From: Lepidostoma basale
Lineage: Eukaryota > Arthropoda > Insecta > Trichoptera > Lepidostomatidae
NCBI GenBank assembly: GCA_022606425.2
Contig: JAHDVF020000445.1
Location: forward strand, 186,001-250,000
Direction: 5' to 3'
Length of the DNA stretch: 64,000 nt
In this document: positions 9,275 to 18,420 of the stretch, one piece after another
Layout: every line of letters starts with the position of its first letter
Numbering within the stretch: the first letter of the stretch is position 1
The notes under the pieces: model-generated
Database searches by the model: none
Told to the model about the DNA's origin: nothing
What the model saw: the letters and a program-made list of their open reading frames with translations, nothing else
Position numbers and translations under genes: made by a program

Positions 9275-10579
9275 TTTTTATATATACTATTTTTAATTTC
9301 AACATACAATTATCATTGGGAGAATAACATAAATCGACAATAAAGTTATTATTCGTAATAAAAAGTCGAGATAAATAAATTTACAAAGGTGGATTTTTTA
9401 TCTACGAGTGTAAACTAAAAAATCTGAATTAACCCTTAACGTACCGTGTTCAAAACAAAACGCTCGCTCCCATGTGGTAAATTCAGTTTACCGCTAACTT
9501 TATCTAAATATCAAGCATATGACTCGATGAATCAAAATTTAATTTATGTCATCTTGTAGGGAATTTCATTAGGAATAGATCGATATCTATAACATACATG
9601 GATTATTTGAAAAACATATCATTATTAATTTTTTTCTGGAACCATGCGATTTCTGATATGAAATGCGTCACAGCATACGAGCAACTGGACACCCAAGTAT
9701 AAACTTGTCCCCGCGCCGCAGCCGGTGGGCGAGACTTTACGAGATTTTACGTATGATAAAGGCACCTAGGCAAAATGTATACTACGTTCAAGACGACGAG
9801 TACGTATTAATATTTGTCCCTTTTGGTAAAGTGTTAATATTTTCACAGTTCTGATATTATTAAGTTGCGTGCTGCGTTTCCATCCAGTCGGTATTATTAC
9901 GTACCTATTGAAAAGGCCGAACATATAATTTATAGTACGTTCAAAACAGCGAGTAAGTATTTGTCACTTTTGATAAAGTTGTAAATATTAGCAAAACAAA
10001 TTCTACCTTAACACGAATGAAGGTGAGGGCAGTCTTAGAAAATATATTTTTTTGGGATGAAGGAAGTAATTTTTTGCTTTTTTTTTATTACGAAATATTG
10101 AGAACACTTCAATGGAGGATTACAATTTTTTTTATAATATTAGGGTCCATGGGTTTTAAGAAAATCAACTTTAAATTGGCAGTGGAAACTCAATTGACCA
10201 CATGGCAACGCGACGGTTAAATAATTACAGTGTTACGAAAAAAACGTTTGTCTATTTAATAAAACTATATTTGTGAAGGTCATTTTAAAAAATATATATA
10301 TACACATATACTAATGTTTATTTTTCTAAGAATGACAAATAAATTTGTATTCCAATGAATATAGCTTTTGGCAGCTCGTACGTTTGATATCTATAGTGAG
10401 TATTTTTTAATTGGCTCTTTTAGTCCTCTATCTAGTTTTTTAGATATCTAAAAAATATCAACTTTAGACATTTTAATTGCAAGTAATCAGCAAGCTTAAA
10501 ATAATCTAATTAATTAACCTTTTTTATCAGAAAAGTAACTTAAATAAATTATTTTTATGAAAATAACTGTAAAATATAT
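9275..10579. other. Long stretch without gene; diverged direct repeat
   Basis: Segments 9,745-9,845 and 9,890-9,995 resemble each other in order (TACGTTCAA, GCGAGTA, TTTGTC, TTTTGGTAAAGT-like), suggesting an old tandem duplication of about 145 bp. A 63-codon frame at 9,663-9,854 and a 67-codon frame at 10,017-10,220 are unrecognised and AT-driven. Confidence 0.35.
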
Positions 10580-10662
10580 ATAAATATAAAATAATTTAAC
10601 ACTTTGTATTAAACCACGGTATGGTTATTATAATTGATTCCAACAGTTTTGATTGGACCTAC
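10580..10662 (-). repeat. Family F fragment, decayed
   Basis: Matches the outer part of F at 16,910-16,950 (ACCACGGTATGGTTATTATA, then TTGATTCCAAC). The GAAAC has become CAAAAC on the minus strand. Confidence 0.4.
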
Positions 10663-10902
10663 GGAACACGAAATATATTATACATGTACAAAATATTAAT
10701 AAATATTAATAAGAGGGGGTGCGAGAAGAAAATGGATAGTCGAAAAATTGATTATCTCTGAAATACCAGATTATTAGGGAATGCAAATAAATGTAATTAT
10801 CATATAAAACTTACAGAACGCTAAGGCATTAACACTGTGGAATTCCATAGTTATGTACTTAGGAAATTGGAAATTACTGTGTTTAATCCACTAAATATTA
10901 AA

Positions 10903-10945
10903 AAACACGACATGTTTCGGAGGATACCTCCATCTTCAGGTGTAA
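10903..10945 (-). ncRNA. Hammerhead ribozyme-like motif, family C, well preserved
   Basis: On the minus strand: stem I ACAC, CTGAAGA, one extra T, stem II GGAGG/CCTCC with loop TAT, GAAAC, bridge ACATGT, GTC, then GTGT pairing with ACAC. CTGAAGA keeps every invariant core base because the seventh core position may vary. Stem III is only about 2 bp, as in minimal type I hammerheads, which often act as dimers. The one deviation is the extra base before stem II, which is present in all families here. Confidence 0.6.
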
Positions 10946-11087
10946 AAATATAATAAAAACTAAACAAAGAAAGACTAATATAAAAACGCATTTAAAATTC
11001 GATACAATAATTTTAATTTAAAAATTGATTTTTAAATTTAAATTATTGTATCGAATTTTATGCTTTTTTTAGTTTTTATTATATTTT

Positions 11088-11130
11088 TACACCTTAAGAT
11101 GTAGGTTTCCTCCGATACATGTCGTGTTTT
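11088..11130 (+). ncRNA. Hammerhead-like motif, family C right arm, mutated
   Basis: CTTAAGA (11,093-11,099), stem II AGG/CCT-like, GATAC for GAAAC, ATGTCGTG. Two invariant positions are lost, so it is inferred inactive. Confidence 0.4.
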
Positions 11131-11180
11131 TTTAATATTTAGTGGATTAAATAAAGATATTTTCAATTTCCTAAGTATAT

Positions 11181-11618
11181 CATATGAACATTTTAAAAAC
11201 AAGGTTTTTCAAAAGTTATTGTATGTAATATAATGCATTTCCTTAGATTGTTATATTGTAAAAAAAACGGAATAATATGGCCGTCAGAACATATTTTGAA
11301 ACACCGTGTTCTGATGTAAATAAATTTCTTTACATTGGCAGAAAATTTTACTCCATTACGAAGTCCAGAATAGTTCAACTATTTTACGAATTCTCAGTTA
11401 TGAGCTAAAACTGTTTTATATCTTATATAAGCAGCGAAATACGAAAACAATGGGAATGCTCGAGTCGTTAAATCGAAAAAGCAAAACAATTTTGACCGTA
11501 AAGATGGCGAAAGAAAATATTTCAAGGAAAACAAAACGATTCAAAAATAACTAAAACGTTTTATTTAGGTCATCGACACATTTTCTCGCTGTACAGTACG
11601 AGCCGGAAAAAACGCAAC
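11181..11618. other. No recognised feature
   Basis: A 61-codon minus-strand frame (11,193-11,378) has no recognisable content. No repeat copies were seen. Confidence 0.4.
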
Positions 11619-11869
11619 AATAATGTATTTTTTATTTTTTGTATACAACAGGTCGCTTGAACCCAATCACTGTATACAATTTGTTTTTAAGCTGATATAT
11701 TAATTCTTGTGAGATGTGATAGGTAGCTAATCTATCGCCATTTTATTGTCACGAGAATTCTACACCAGACCAAAGACAGTGTGACAATCACACTGCCATC
11801 GCCGGGAATCGAACCCAGAACCTTCGGTATGCCAGTCAGAGCTCTTACCATTTTACCACGAAGGTCGTC
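11619..11869 (-). mobile_element. tRNA-derived SINE, copy 1
   Basis: On the minus strand it starts GACGACCTTCGTGG, followed by a degenerate A box region, then the RNA polymerase III B box GGTTCGATTCC within CTGGGTTCGATTCCCGGCGA, then a shared body (CAGTGTGATTGTCACACTG, CTATCACAT) and a T-run at 11,625-11,640 on plus, i.e. a 3' A-rich tail. The same body occurs at 12,880, 39,993, 42,770 and 51,030. Confidence 0.8.
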
Positions 11870-12250
11870 ATGACGTATGGAATAGAGGTCATAGCCGATA
11901 CTTATAGAACTAAGAAACTTCTTAGAGTAGCAGGAATGCGAACCCTACGCTCCATCGCAGGCAAAACCCTCAGAGATCGGATCAGAAATGAAACGATAAG
12001 GTCTGTCTGTGGTGTTGAGGACATAGTGAGATGGGAAAGAAGCAGAAGGCGCATTTGGAGAGACCACGTGGACCGCATAGAGAATGCAAGAATTGCAAAA
12101 ATTGTTAAAGATGAAAACCCAAGCAGCAAGAGATTACCAGGAAGGCCGCTGAAGAGATCCGGAGAGATGGCTGGACATCATCACTCCAGGACAGCCCACC
12201 GTCACAAACAGATCATACGATCTAAACTTAGAGGAAGATGAAGAATAATA
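11870..12250 (+). mobile_element. RTE-B LINE, C-terminal fragment 1
   Basis: The frame 11,870-12,241 (123 codons) encodes YGIEVIADTYRTKKLLRVAG, IAGKTLRDRIRNETIR, VEDIVRWERSRRRIWRDHVD and a basic end. This is the conserved region downstream of the RT palm in RTE-type polyproteins. A closely related copy lies at 62,215-62,700. The copy starts immediately after the SINE head. Confidence 0.8.
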
Positions 12251-12295
12251 TTTTATTTTTTTTTTGGATTTACCGTGGAATAACAAGGAAAAAAA

Positions 12296-12475
12296 GGTAT
12301 GACCAAATTAATCAAATACAGAAAAGCGGCCAAATTCGAGGTCGGAAAAATCGACGAGCGTGCATGTTACGTGTATGAATGCAGAGGAATCTCAAGAAAT
12401 ATGTTAGGACTGAGCAGTATAGCGATCCATCCCCTCCGGAAAAACGGTAAGATTGATTAGTTAGTAAGTTTATTT
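12296..12475 (+). mobile_element. RTE-A-related 3' end
   Basis: Reads GGTATGACCAAATTAATCAA through CGACGAGCGTGCATGTTACG to AAAACGGTAAGATTGATTAG and TTAGTAAG. It belongs to a subfamily with GAGCGTGCATG instead of GTGCGTGCATG. Confidence 0.7.
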
Positions 12476-12587
12476 ATACTCGTAATCTACCTAACGGGGA
12501 CTCAAATATTTAAGTTTGTTAATTAATCTACGAGTAGTTCCTTCGAGTCAAGTCATTTTTCAAATATAAACTACCTCACTGATGTTT

Positions 12588-12700
12588 ATAACGCCGTTTT
12601 CCCGGAAGGTTCTTTCCATATATATTTCTCGAACATCTTCTTCATTCATACACCGTAACATGCACGCTCGTCGATTTTTCCGACACCAAGGATGATAGCA
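12588..12700 (-). mobile_element. RTE-A-related fragment
   Basis: Short minus-strand piece from AACGGCGTTATAA-like 3' end to GTCGGAAAAATCGACGAGCG. Both the tail and the microsatellite are lost. Confidence 0.55.
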
Positions 12701-12794
12701 GGTAAGTCACTGAGAGACCCCGTGAGTTAACAAAATGATCGCCAGATTAAGGTAGATTTCCGATTTAAGCTGATAAAAGTATAAGATTGAATAG

Positions 12795-13250
12795 ACATTA
12801 AAGGAGGGACGGGTACGGTCATGTCCAAAGAATTGACGCCACCAGACTTCAGCCTCACGGGACTCGTTTTCGTGACTTTTTTTTTTTTTTTTTTTTATTA
12901 TTATTATTATTTTTTTTTTTTTTTATAATGTACACAACAGGTCGTTTTTGGACCCAATCACTGTATACAATTTTTATTTTTTAGCTATTATATTGATTCT
13001 CGTGACATGTGATAGGTAGCCAATCTATCGCCATTTTATTGTCACGTTAATTCTATACCAGACCAAAGACAGTGTGACAATCACACTGCCTTCGCCGGGA
13101 ATCGAACCCAGAACCTTCGGTATGGAAGTCAGAGCTCGTAACCACTCTGCCACGAAGGTCGTCGTAAAAGATGAAAGGACAACTGGAAATCCGCCTCACA
13201 GAAGGATCAACCCTCTGGTCTACAGACCACTTAGGTAGAAGAAGAAGAAA
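12795..13250 (+). mobile_element. RTE-C LINE terminus interrupted by a SINE
   Basis: 12,812-12,877 encodes a DGYGHVQRIDAT-like stretch. After the SINE (12,880-13,164) the frame resumes as KDERTTGNPPHRRINPLVYR and ends in (AAG)n at 13,235-13,250. The pattern GHV...GNPPHRR is typical of RTE C-termini. The nested order shows the SINE is younger. Confidence 0.6.
12880..13164 (-). mobile_element. tRNA-derived SINE, copy 2
   Basis: The best preserved head: on minus TGGCAGAGTGGT (A box consensus) lies in GTGGCAGAGTGGTTACGAGC, and GGTTCGATTCC (B box) at 13,098-13,108. The tail on plus is a 45-nt run of T and ATT. Body as in copy 1. Confidence 0.85.
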
Positions 13251-13299
13251 GAAAGCTATTTCTGAGTCCTAGAAAAAAATAACAGAAAGGTGGTGACAG

Positions 13300-13510
13300 A
13301 TAACATCCTGTGTGAGGCTATTTTGTTTGACGAATATATATCGGGCTTCTTTGTATTCCTCATGATTGAAGGTCGTGTCCTATAAAGTATTGACCATGGC
13401 ACACCATGCGCTCCTATATCCCGTCAGTCAGAGACCAGTCAGATCCCTAATTGATCGGACCAGTGGCTAGGTGGTCGTCCTTGTGGTCGCCTTCCCTTCA
13501 CTTTGCCCAT
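13300..13510 (-). mobile_element. RTE-D LINE fragment
   Basis: On the minus strand GRRPQGRPPSHWSDQ is readable (13,450-13,510), a GRPPxRWxDQ motif found before the end of RTE polyproteins, followed by a decayed frame with stops. Confidence 0.5.
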
Positions 13511-13674
13511 GATATGTCAATGATCAATTGGAATGTGAACAGAGCATTTTTCAAGCAAGTCTATTTTCTGGGTCGAGTATTCAACCTAAATATTTCTTTC
13601 TTTTTCAAAACCAAATGTGTATACTTGACATATGTAACAAATAGATTAGAAAATAATGGTTGAAGTGTTGTATT

Positions 13675-14375
13675 TAAGCAGCGTAAGTGGAAAGAGAAGC
13701 CGTGGAAGACCAAGGAAAGCGTGGCAAGACCAAATTAATGAATCAAATACTGAAAGTCAACCACATTTAATCAGAAGTTAATCAGAAATGAGAAATTGTC
13801 GAGCGTGCATGTTACGCGATATATAAGTGTAGAGGAAGCTATAGGGGTATGTCAAAACAGAGCAGTATGGCGGTCAGTGGCGGTACTCCCATAGAAGCCC
13901 AGAAGCCTGGCTTGCGTAAGAAATTTTGAATCAAAACCCCTAAATCTAAGCCGTTTTATAGCAAATTGAGTCGTCCATAAATAAAAGAAAACAAAAATAT
14001 TTTGCGCGCGTTAATATCACTTACGCTTTCTTCTATTAGCACTACCCAGACAGAAAGAGACACAATATATGTATGAATTATATAATATATTTTGTCTCTT
14101 TCAGTCTGCGTAGCATCCGCACCTAAACTGAACGGCAAAAATGCGAAAACACTTACGTGGGTATATTGCGTCTCTTTTAGCCCAGTACAATTAGCCAAGC
14201 TTGCAATATACTCTTCCGACTCATTGTAAATGGAAACACAGGAATTTTCGTACGACTGTCTATTTAGATTACATAACATACTTAAAAAATCGGATGGGCT
14301 TGCCTCACTGGTTAACTCTAGGCACGTCGCTGGTGGCGGTCTATCCTCTCTGTCTACCCTTCAGAGGAAACTAGT
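13675..14375 (+). mobile_element. RTE-A-related LINE split by a hAT-like element
   Basis: 13,675-13,874 carries GRPRKAWQDQINE-like sequence and GAGCGTGCATGTTACG. After the insertion the 3' end resumes at 14,333 with GTGGCGGTCTATCCTCTCTG and TACCCTTCAGAGGAAACTAG, then AAGT. Confidence 0.75.
13875..14332. mobile_element. hAT-like non-autonomous transposon
   Basis: 458 bp beginning CAGTGGCGGTACTCCC and ending GGCACGTCGCTG, giving imperfect terminal inverted repeats (CAGTGGCGG against CAGCGACGT). It is flanked by 8-bp ATGGCGGT (13,867-13,874) and GTGGCGGT (14,333-14,340), one mismatch; 8 bp is the hAT signature. A 107-codon minus frame (13,956-14,279) has no transposase features. A second left end sits at 26,849-26,931. 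Confidence 0.75.
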
Positions 14376-14746
14376 AAGTTTTTTAAATATGTAAGAAACG
14401 AAACTTCAATATTAATATGCAATTGCTAGATTGAATGAATTCAACGCGACATTTCTCAACCCATTCCGGCATTTGCATGATCCAAGAATTCCAGAACACT
14501 GCGCCGAGCCGCTAAAATTGGCACCATATTCCTCTTTCGCCATGACAAATGGCAGGCGACAAATTTAAATGCATGCACGCCTTCGTGTTCGAGTGAATTA
14601 TTACGTAGCGTTTTCACGCCAGCCAAAGAACGCCTCAAATTGTTAGAGTGGTGCACACATTTTTGACACGACTGTACCTAGATTACAAATCAGGCCAAAA
14701 CCAAAAACAAATGGAATTTTTGCATTTGTTTAATTTTTATAATAGT
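14376..14746. other. Single-copy, GC-richer island
   Basis: 14,430-14,690 is richer in GC and free of recognised repeats, with a 66-codon minus frame that I cannot assign. It may be conserved non-coding DNA or a relic exon. Confidence 0.3.
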
Positions 14747-14812
14747 CCATTGTTTTGGCTGAAACACTATAATACCTCAACATTAAACTGTTAATGAATA
14801 AACTTTGTTTTT

Positions 14813-15050
14813 AAGATAATCAAATGATTTTACTGAAATCTCTTGATGGAAGTTCATTTTAAATAATAATTTAATAAAACGATGTTTTTTAACTACTTCC
14901 ACTTTTGTCTTTATTTAGACAGCGACCGGTTTCGCCAGGCTCGCTGGCATCGACAGACTGGTGATGCCAGCGAGCCTGGCGAAACCGGTCGCTGTCTAAA
15001 TAAAGACAAAAGTGGAAGTAGTTAAAAAACATCGTTTTATTTAATTATTA
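14813..15050. mobile_element. Family B fold-back retroelement, full copy 2
   Basis: 238 bp bounded by a perfect 16-bp duplication AATAAACTTTGTTTTT (14,797-14,812 and 15,051-15,066). Arms of about 80 nt (ending 14,951 and starting 14,963) are essentially identical inverted copies. As in copy 1, a subterminal block (ATAATCAAATGATTTTACTG and onward) is present on one side only, giving the element a polarity. Near-identical arms suggest a younger insertion than copy 1. Confidence 0.85.
14948..15000 (+). ncRNA. Hammerhead-like motif, family B copy 2
   Basis: Stem I GACAG (14,952-14,956) pairs with CTGTC (14,992-14,996). The core is CTGGTGA (14,958-14,964), stem II GCCAG/CTGGC (14,966-14,970 with 14,976-14,980), GAAAC (14,981-14,985), bridge ACCGGT, GTC (14,988-14,990). 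The A-to-G change at the sixth core position would be expected to cripple cleavage, although all stems are intact. The opposite arm gives CTGTCGA on the minus strand. Confidence 0.5.
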
Positions 15051-15186
15051 AATAAACTTTGTTTTTTGTATCACAATTGTATTTTATTTTACGCAATTTA
15101 TCACAATTTATCATAATTGTACATTATTTAGAAATTAGAACATGTTGAAATTTTAAAGACCAAAGAACGTAAACTAAATGTTATAA

Positions 15187-15302
15187 CTAACTAACTAACT
15201 AACCATCACGCCATTTCCCCGAGGGGGAGGCAGAGAGGATGGATCGCCACAATGCTCTGTCATGGCATACCTCTCGGGCTTCCTCTACATTCATACATCG
15301 TA
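15187..15302 (-). mobile_element. RTE-A 3' end with (TTAG)n tail
   Basis: The tail (ACTA)n on plus at 15,187-15,203, then CCATCACGCCATTTCCCCGA and the terminal coding region to the MYECRGSPR-like segment. 5'-truncated at about 15,302. Confidence 0.8.
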
Positions 15303-15679
15303 CTACTTTTCCCCTATACAATCTAGCTTAAAAATAATAATACTATCTTCAACTTTTGTCACCTTTCCAATTAATGTAATCTATGTACTTCTTGTTATTT
15401 TTTTAAATTTATTATGTTTCATAGTTTTTGACTCAATGTGTAATTGTTCCTTCTTCTTACTGTTTTATTATTATTATTTTATTATTATATTTTCCACCTT
15501 TAATATTTTCTCCGATAAAAGAGTAACTAACCGTTCTTACAATTAAATTATTTAGGTACCTAACTCACTTTCAACAAGAACTTCAAAATTATATCAAAGA
15601 AATTATTCAAATTGACATAGGAACAAATACACATAAAGATTCGAAAAATCGCGAAAATTTGACATTTGATATATTATTG

Positions 15680-15727
15680 TAACGCCTGATAATGTCAACA
15701 TAGGTTGATGAAACAGTTGTCGCGTAA
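15680..15727 (+). ncRNA. Hammerhead-like motif, family A right arm
   Basis: CTGATAA (15,686-15,692), stem II GTCAAC/GTTGAT, GAAAC (15,710-15,714), bridge ACAGTTGT, GTC (15,719-15,721). One invariant base (G8) is changed to A. Confidence 0.45.
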
Positions 15728-15785
15728 AATAAAATACAATTGTGATACAAAAAACAAAGTTTATTCATTAACAGTTTAATTTTTA

Positions 15786-16208
15786 TAGTTTATCATACGA
15801 AACATGTATATTTTTTAAATGATGCTTCTTTTGGCGCGTTAAGTAGAAGGTAAAATTGAAGGCTTCAAGCTCATCTTGTTACGGAAGTGTGACATGATAA
15901 AGTTACCCAGCAGTAACGGCCGGAAATTTCACGTGTGCCAACTCAAGAATTGCGAAAACATGTCATGATACAGGACATTTAAGGGGTAAAATGTGTCAAA
16001 CTGTCAAATTTTAGAGCAGAAATTTCGAATATTTAATGCAATATTCTTATTATTTTTTATACCTTAAATCTAGAATTTTTTAATTATATAGGTATGTTAA
16101 ATAATTTTTAGAATTTTATTTTTAGAACACATATTTAGACGTGTCACAAAAATTAGTGTCTGACTGTTCAAGTCCTTCCTCGGTTAATTTTTTTATAAAT
16201 CATATTTT
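15786..16208. other. No recognised feature
   Basis: Apparently single-copy AT-rich DNA; nothing gene-like. Confidence 0.35.
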
Positions 16209-16715
16209 TTATACTAAATTAAACAAACAAACCATCACGTCGGAGGAAGACCGCCACCCTAATCTATTCTGGCACACCTCTCTAGCTTCCTCCACATTCA
16301 TACAGCGAGCCATATACGCACGTCGATTCCTCCGACTTCTAACATGACCAAAATTTAAAATTAGATTAATTTGGTCATGCCATGTTTTCCTCGGTTTGCC
16401 TCGACTCCGTACTCCATTTACATAATTAACGTATACTTTCTTAACCATTATTTCTCCATCCATGCGCTCCATATGTCCGAACCAACGCAGCGATTCTTTA
16501 TAATTATTCTCGAATTTTGTTCATAATTTTCTTATATCAGCATTTGAAATTCTGTCGTACATTGTTCTACCACACAAACATCTTAGGGACCTCATCTCTA
16601 CCGCATTTATTCTGCTCTCATCTTTCTTCTGCCAGTTCCATACTTCACTTCCATACATAAGGGTTGGGCCAGAACTCCATTGTGAACGGCCATTTTCGCT
16701 TTCATTGATAAATTC
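16209..16715 (-). mobile_element. RTE-A LINE fragment
   Basis: The minus frame 16,209-16,472 (87 codons) encodes MERMDGEIMVKKVYVNYVNG, RGKPRKTWHDQINLI and RNRRAYMARCMNVEEAREV. Upstream the frame is broken, but YGSEVWNWQKKDESRINAVE-like sequence is readable to about 16,690. The last 30 nt of the 3' end are disturbed and no clean tail remains. Confidence 0.85.
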
Positions 16716-16717
16716 TT

Positions 16718-16847
16718 AACAACAACAACAACAACGATAAACCATCACGCCGTTTTCCCGCAGGGATAGGCGGAGAGAATTGACCGCCACACTACTCTAT
16801 CCTGGCAAACCTCTCTAGCTTCCTCCACATTCGTTCTACCACACATA
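16718..16847 (-). mobile_element. RTE-A 3' end with (TTG)n tail
   Basis: A 130-nt copy in the same orientation as its neighbour, with (AAC)n on plus at 16,718-16,734 followed by CCATCACGCCGTTTTCCCGC. Its tail directly abuts the 5' end of the preceding copy. Confidence 0.8.
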
Positions 16848-16854
16848 CAAAATA

Positions 16855-17065
16855 AAAGTGAGTCAATATTAAACTTATGGATATAAAATAATTAAACACC
16901 TCATATTTAACCACAGTATGGTTATAATTGATGCCAACTAGTTTCGCGTTCACCCAGGCTTAATCACTTGATCATAACTTTGTTATTACAATTACCCTAA
17001 TGAAGCTTGGGTCCAAGTGAAACTATAACAACCATACCGTGGTTAAATAAAAAGTATTTTATTAT
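16855..17065. repeat. Family F fold-back element with hammerhead-like arms
   Basis: Inverted outer arms (TTTAACCACAGTATGGTTATA on the left, AACCATACCGTGGTTAAATA on the right). The right arm motif at 16,990-17,035 reads CTAATGA, extra A, stem II GCTTGG/CCAAGT, GAAAC, TATAAC. The left arm on the minus strand has GAAACTAGTTGGC with a damaged stem II. The core is CTAATGA rather than CTGATGA, so it is likely inactive. Confidence 0.5.
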
Positions 17066-17100
17066 TTTACATTTTTTAGATTAAAATGTTTAACCTCAAA

Positions 17101-17470
17101 GTGAAGCCACATTTGAAATGTGGCTTCACCGAAGAATATTCAGGATCCCATGGGCAGACAGAGTGACGAACACAGAAGTCCTGAATCGTGCAGGAGTAAA
17201 TAGAGAGCTGCTGACATTAATCAAAGTCCGCAAGATTGTATATCTGGGTCACGTTCTACAAGGAGAGAAGTATCGCCTGCTGCATCTAATATTGAAGGGA
17301 AAAATAGAGGGCCGCAGGGGGGCAGGGAGAAGACAGATATCCTGGCTGCGCAATGTGAGGGAATGGACGGGAATCACAACTATGGAGGAGCTATTCCGGA
17401 CAGCGCAGGATAGGGAAGAGTTTACCAGAGTGATCGCCAACGTCAGGGGGACCTGACAGGCCACTTTAAG
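17101..17470 (+). mobile_element. RTE-E LINE C-terminus
   Basis: The frame to 17,456 (112 codons from 17,118) encodes MWLHRRIFRIPWADRVTNTE, VRKIVYLGHVLQGEKYRLL, GRRQISWLRNVREWTG and AQDREEFTRVIANVRGT with its natural stop. The 5' junction is a palindrome GTGAAGCCACATTT/GAAATGTGGCTTCAC (17,101-17,129), so the truncated end is fused to its own inverted start. Relatives lie at 30,420, 44,109, 57,195 and 63,597. Confidence 0.85.
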
Positions 17471-17929
17471 AAGAACCACAAAGTGAGTGCTTTATATGAA
17501 AATTTGGGTGAAATTAAATCAAGAGGTAATTTTTTTTTAAATGCAAAAAAGTGTTGTGAAAATACAATGTTTTTAAAATGTAAAACTACAATATAAATTG
17601 ATGGAGAATATAGAATAACCATTTTTTGTTTGTTTTGAAATGTCGTAAACAGTAAACAAAAAATCAAAGTAATATTTTTTCTATTGGATATCGTTATCAT
17701 CACACAACAAAAAACTGATGTTGATAATGAGTAATCAGCAGGAAAGTCATTAGCCCTAGTATTTTTCTCATACTGACTCATTAATATCCGTCATACGATG
17801 TAATGGATACAAGTTAATTGGTTCATTTAACATGTGCTTATGTGTCATGCAAAATGATTCGCAACTGCGTCGCATCAGATACAAGGATAAAAAATAATTT
17901 ATATAAAAAAAAAAACTATACCAGACCGT
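17471..17929. other. AT-rich, one ribozyme-family end
   Basis: Around 17,540-17,575 AGTGTTGTGAAAATACAATG matches the outer end of family H at 45,165. Minus frames of 112 and 156 codons overlap here but are low-complexity or shadows. Confidence 0.35.
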
Positions 17930-18420
17930 CAACGTGATCAAGCTAGGCACTTGCGCCGCATGGGGGATCTGAAGCTCCCCAAAGAGTTTTGTTTGACAAT
18001 CCAGTATGGTGAAGAAGCGTCGGCAGGCTGAGACTGCGATGGTTGGCTGGTGCCATGATTGTCGGATCATGGAGCATTTGTTAAAGGAACATAGAACTTC
18101 CCGCCACATACCCGAGGCTGTAATAGGGCGTAGCGGCGCCCTTTTATCAGCCTCGCTCGTACACTCCCTGGGCCTGTCCCCGGTCCATTCGGGACTTACA
18201 TTTAAATACGGCAACAACAAGGGGGTGCCAGACCACATTTAATCTACTCCATCCTACTTCTATGCTCCGCTTTACTTTATTGAATAAATAAACATAATAT
18301 ATGAATACATGAACGGATCATGGAGCAGCAAAACTGGGAGGTGGCGGCCAGAGATATGGCGAGATGAAAACATGTCTTAGAGACATTTCTAAGTCCCACC
18401 AAGAGTTTTCTCGCAGAGGA
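17930..18420 (+). mobile_element. LINE C-terminus split by retroposon L
   Basis: HLRRMGDLKLPKEF-like sequence at 17,948-17,990, then MVKKRRQAETAMVGWCHDCR to the insertion point; after it QQNWEVAARDMAR and a decayed end. The pattern NW...A.DR/M..W is common to insect LINE termini. Clade not determined. Confidence 0.55.
18077..18313 (+). mobile_element. Retroposon family L, copy 1
   Basis: 237 nt flanked by a perfect 14-bp duplication CGGATCATGGAGCA (18,063-18,076 and 18,314-18,327). A GC-rich body (ACCCGAGGCTGTAATAGG, AGCGGCGCCC, GTACACTCCCTGGGCC, GGGACTTACATTTAAA, CCAGACCACATTTAA) is followed by an AT-rich end with AATAAATAAA. It is non-coding over its whole length except for accidental frames. 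I see no clear A or B box, so it is SINE-like without an assigned promoter. Copy 2 is at 52,060. Confidence 0.8.

Larger units (their letters stand above)
10813..11180. mobile_element. Family C fold-back element with two hammerhead-like arms
   Basis: Left and right arms of about 150 nt are inverted copies around 11,020 (centre AAAATTGATTTTTAAATTTA). Outer ends match copies at 25,421, 42,507 and 45,405 (AATCCACAAAATATTAAAAA, GGAAATTGAAAATA). Both arms hold a ribozyme-like core reading outward. It is non-coding. Confidence 0.7.
14747..15785. mobile_element. Family A fold-back element with nested insertions
   Basis: The left arm is 14,747-14,812 continued at 15,067-15,110 (CCATTGTTTTGGCTGAAACA, ... 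GTATCACAATTGTATTTTAT). The right arm is 15,545-15,785 and ends with the inverted equivalents (ATACAATTGTGATAC, AACAGTTTAAT). Inserted into it are a family B copy (14,813-15,050) and an RTE-A end (15,187-15,302). Confidence 0.6.

Noticed and set aside
11619..11869. Functional tRNA gene
   Set aside because: A and B boxes are present in tRNA-like order, but the unit continues into a 170-nt shared body with a poly-A-type tail, recurs five times and lacks a clean cloverleaf. It is a SINE.
17768..18238. 156-codon minus-strand ORF
   Set aside because: It is the antisense shadow of a LINE fragment and retroposon L.
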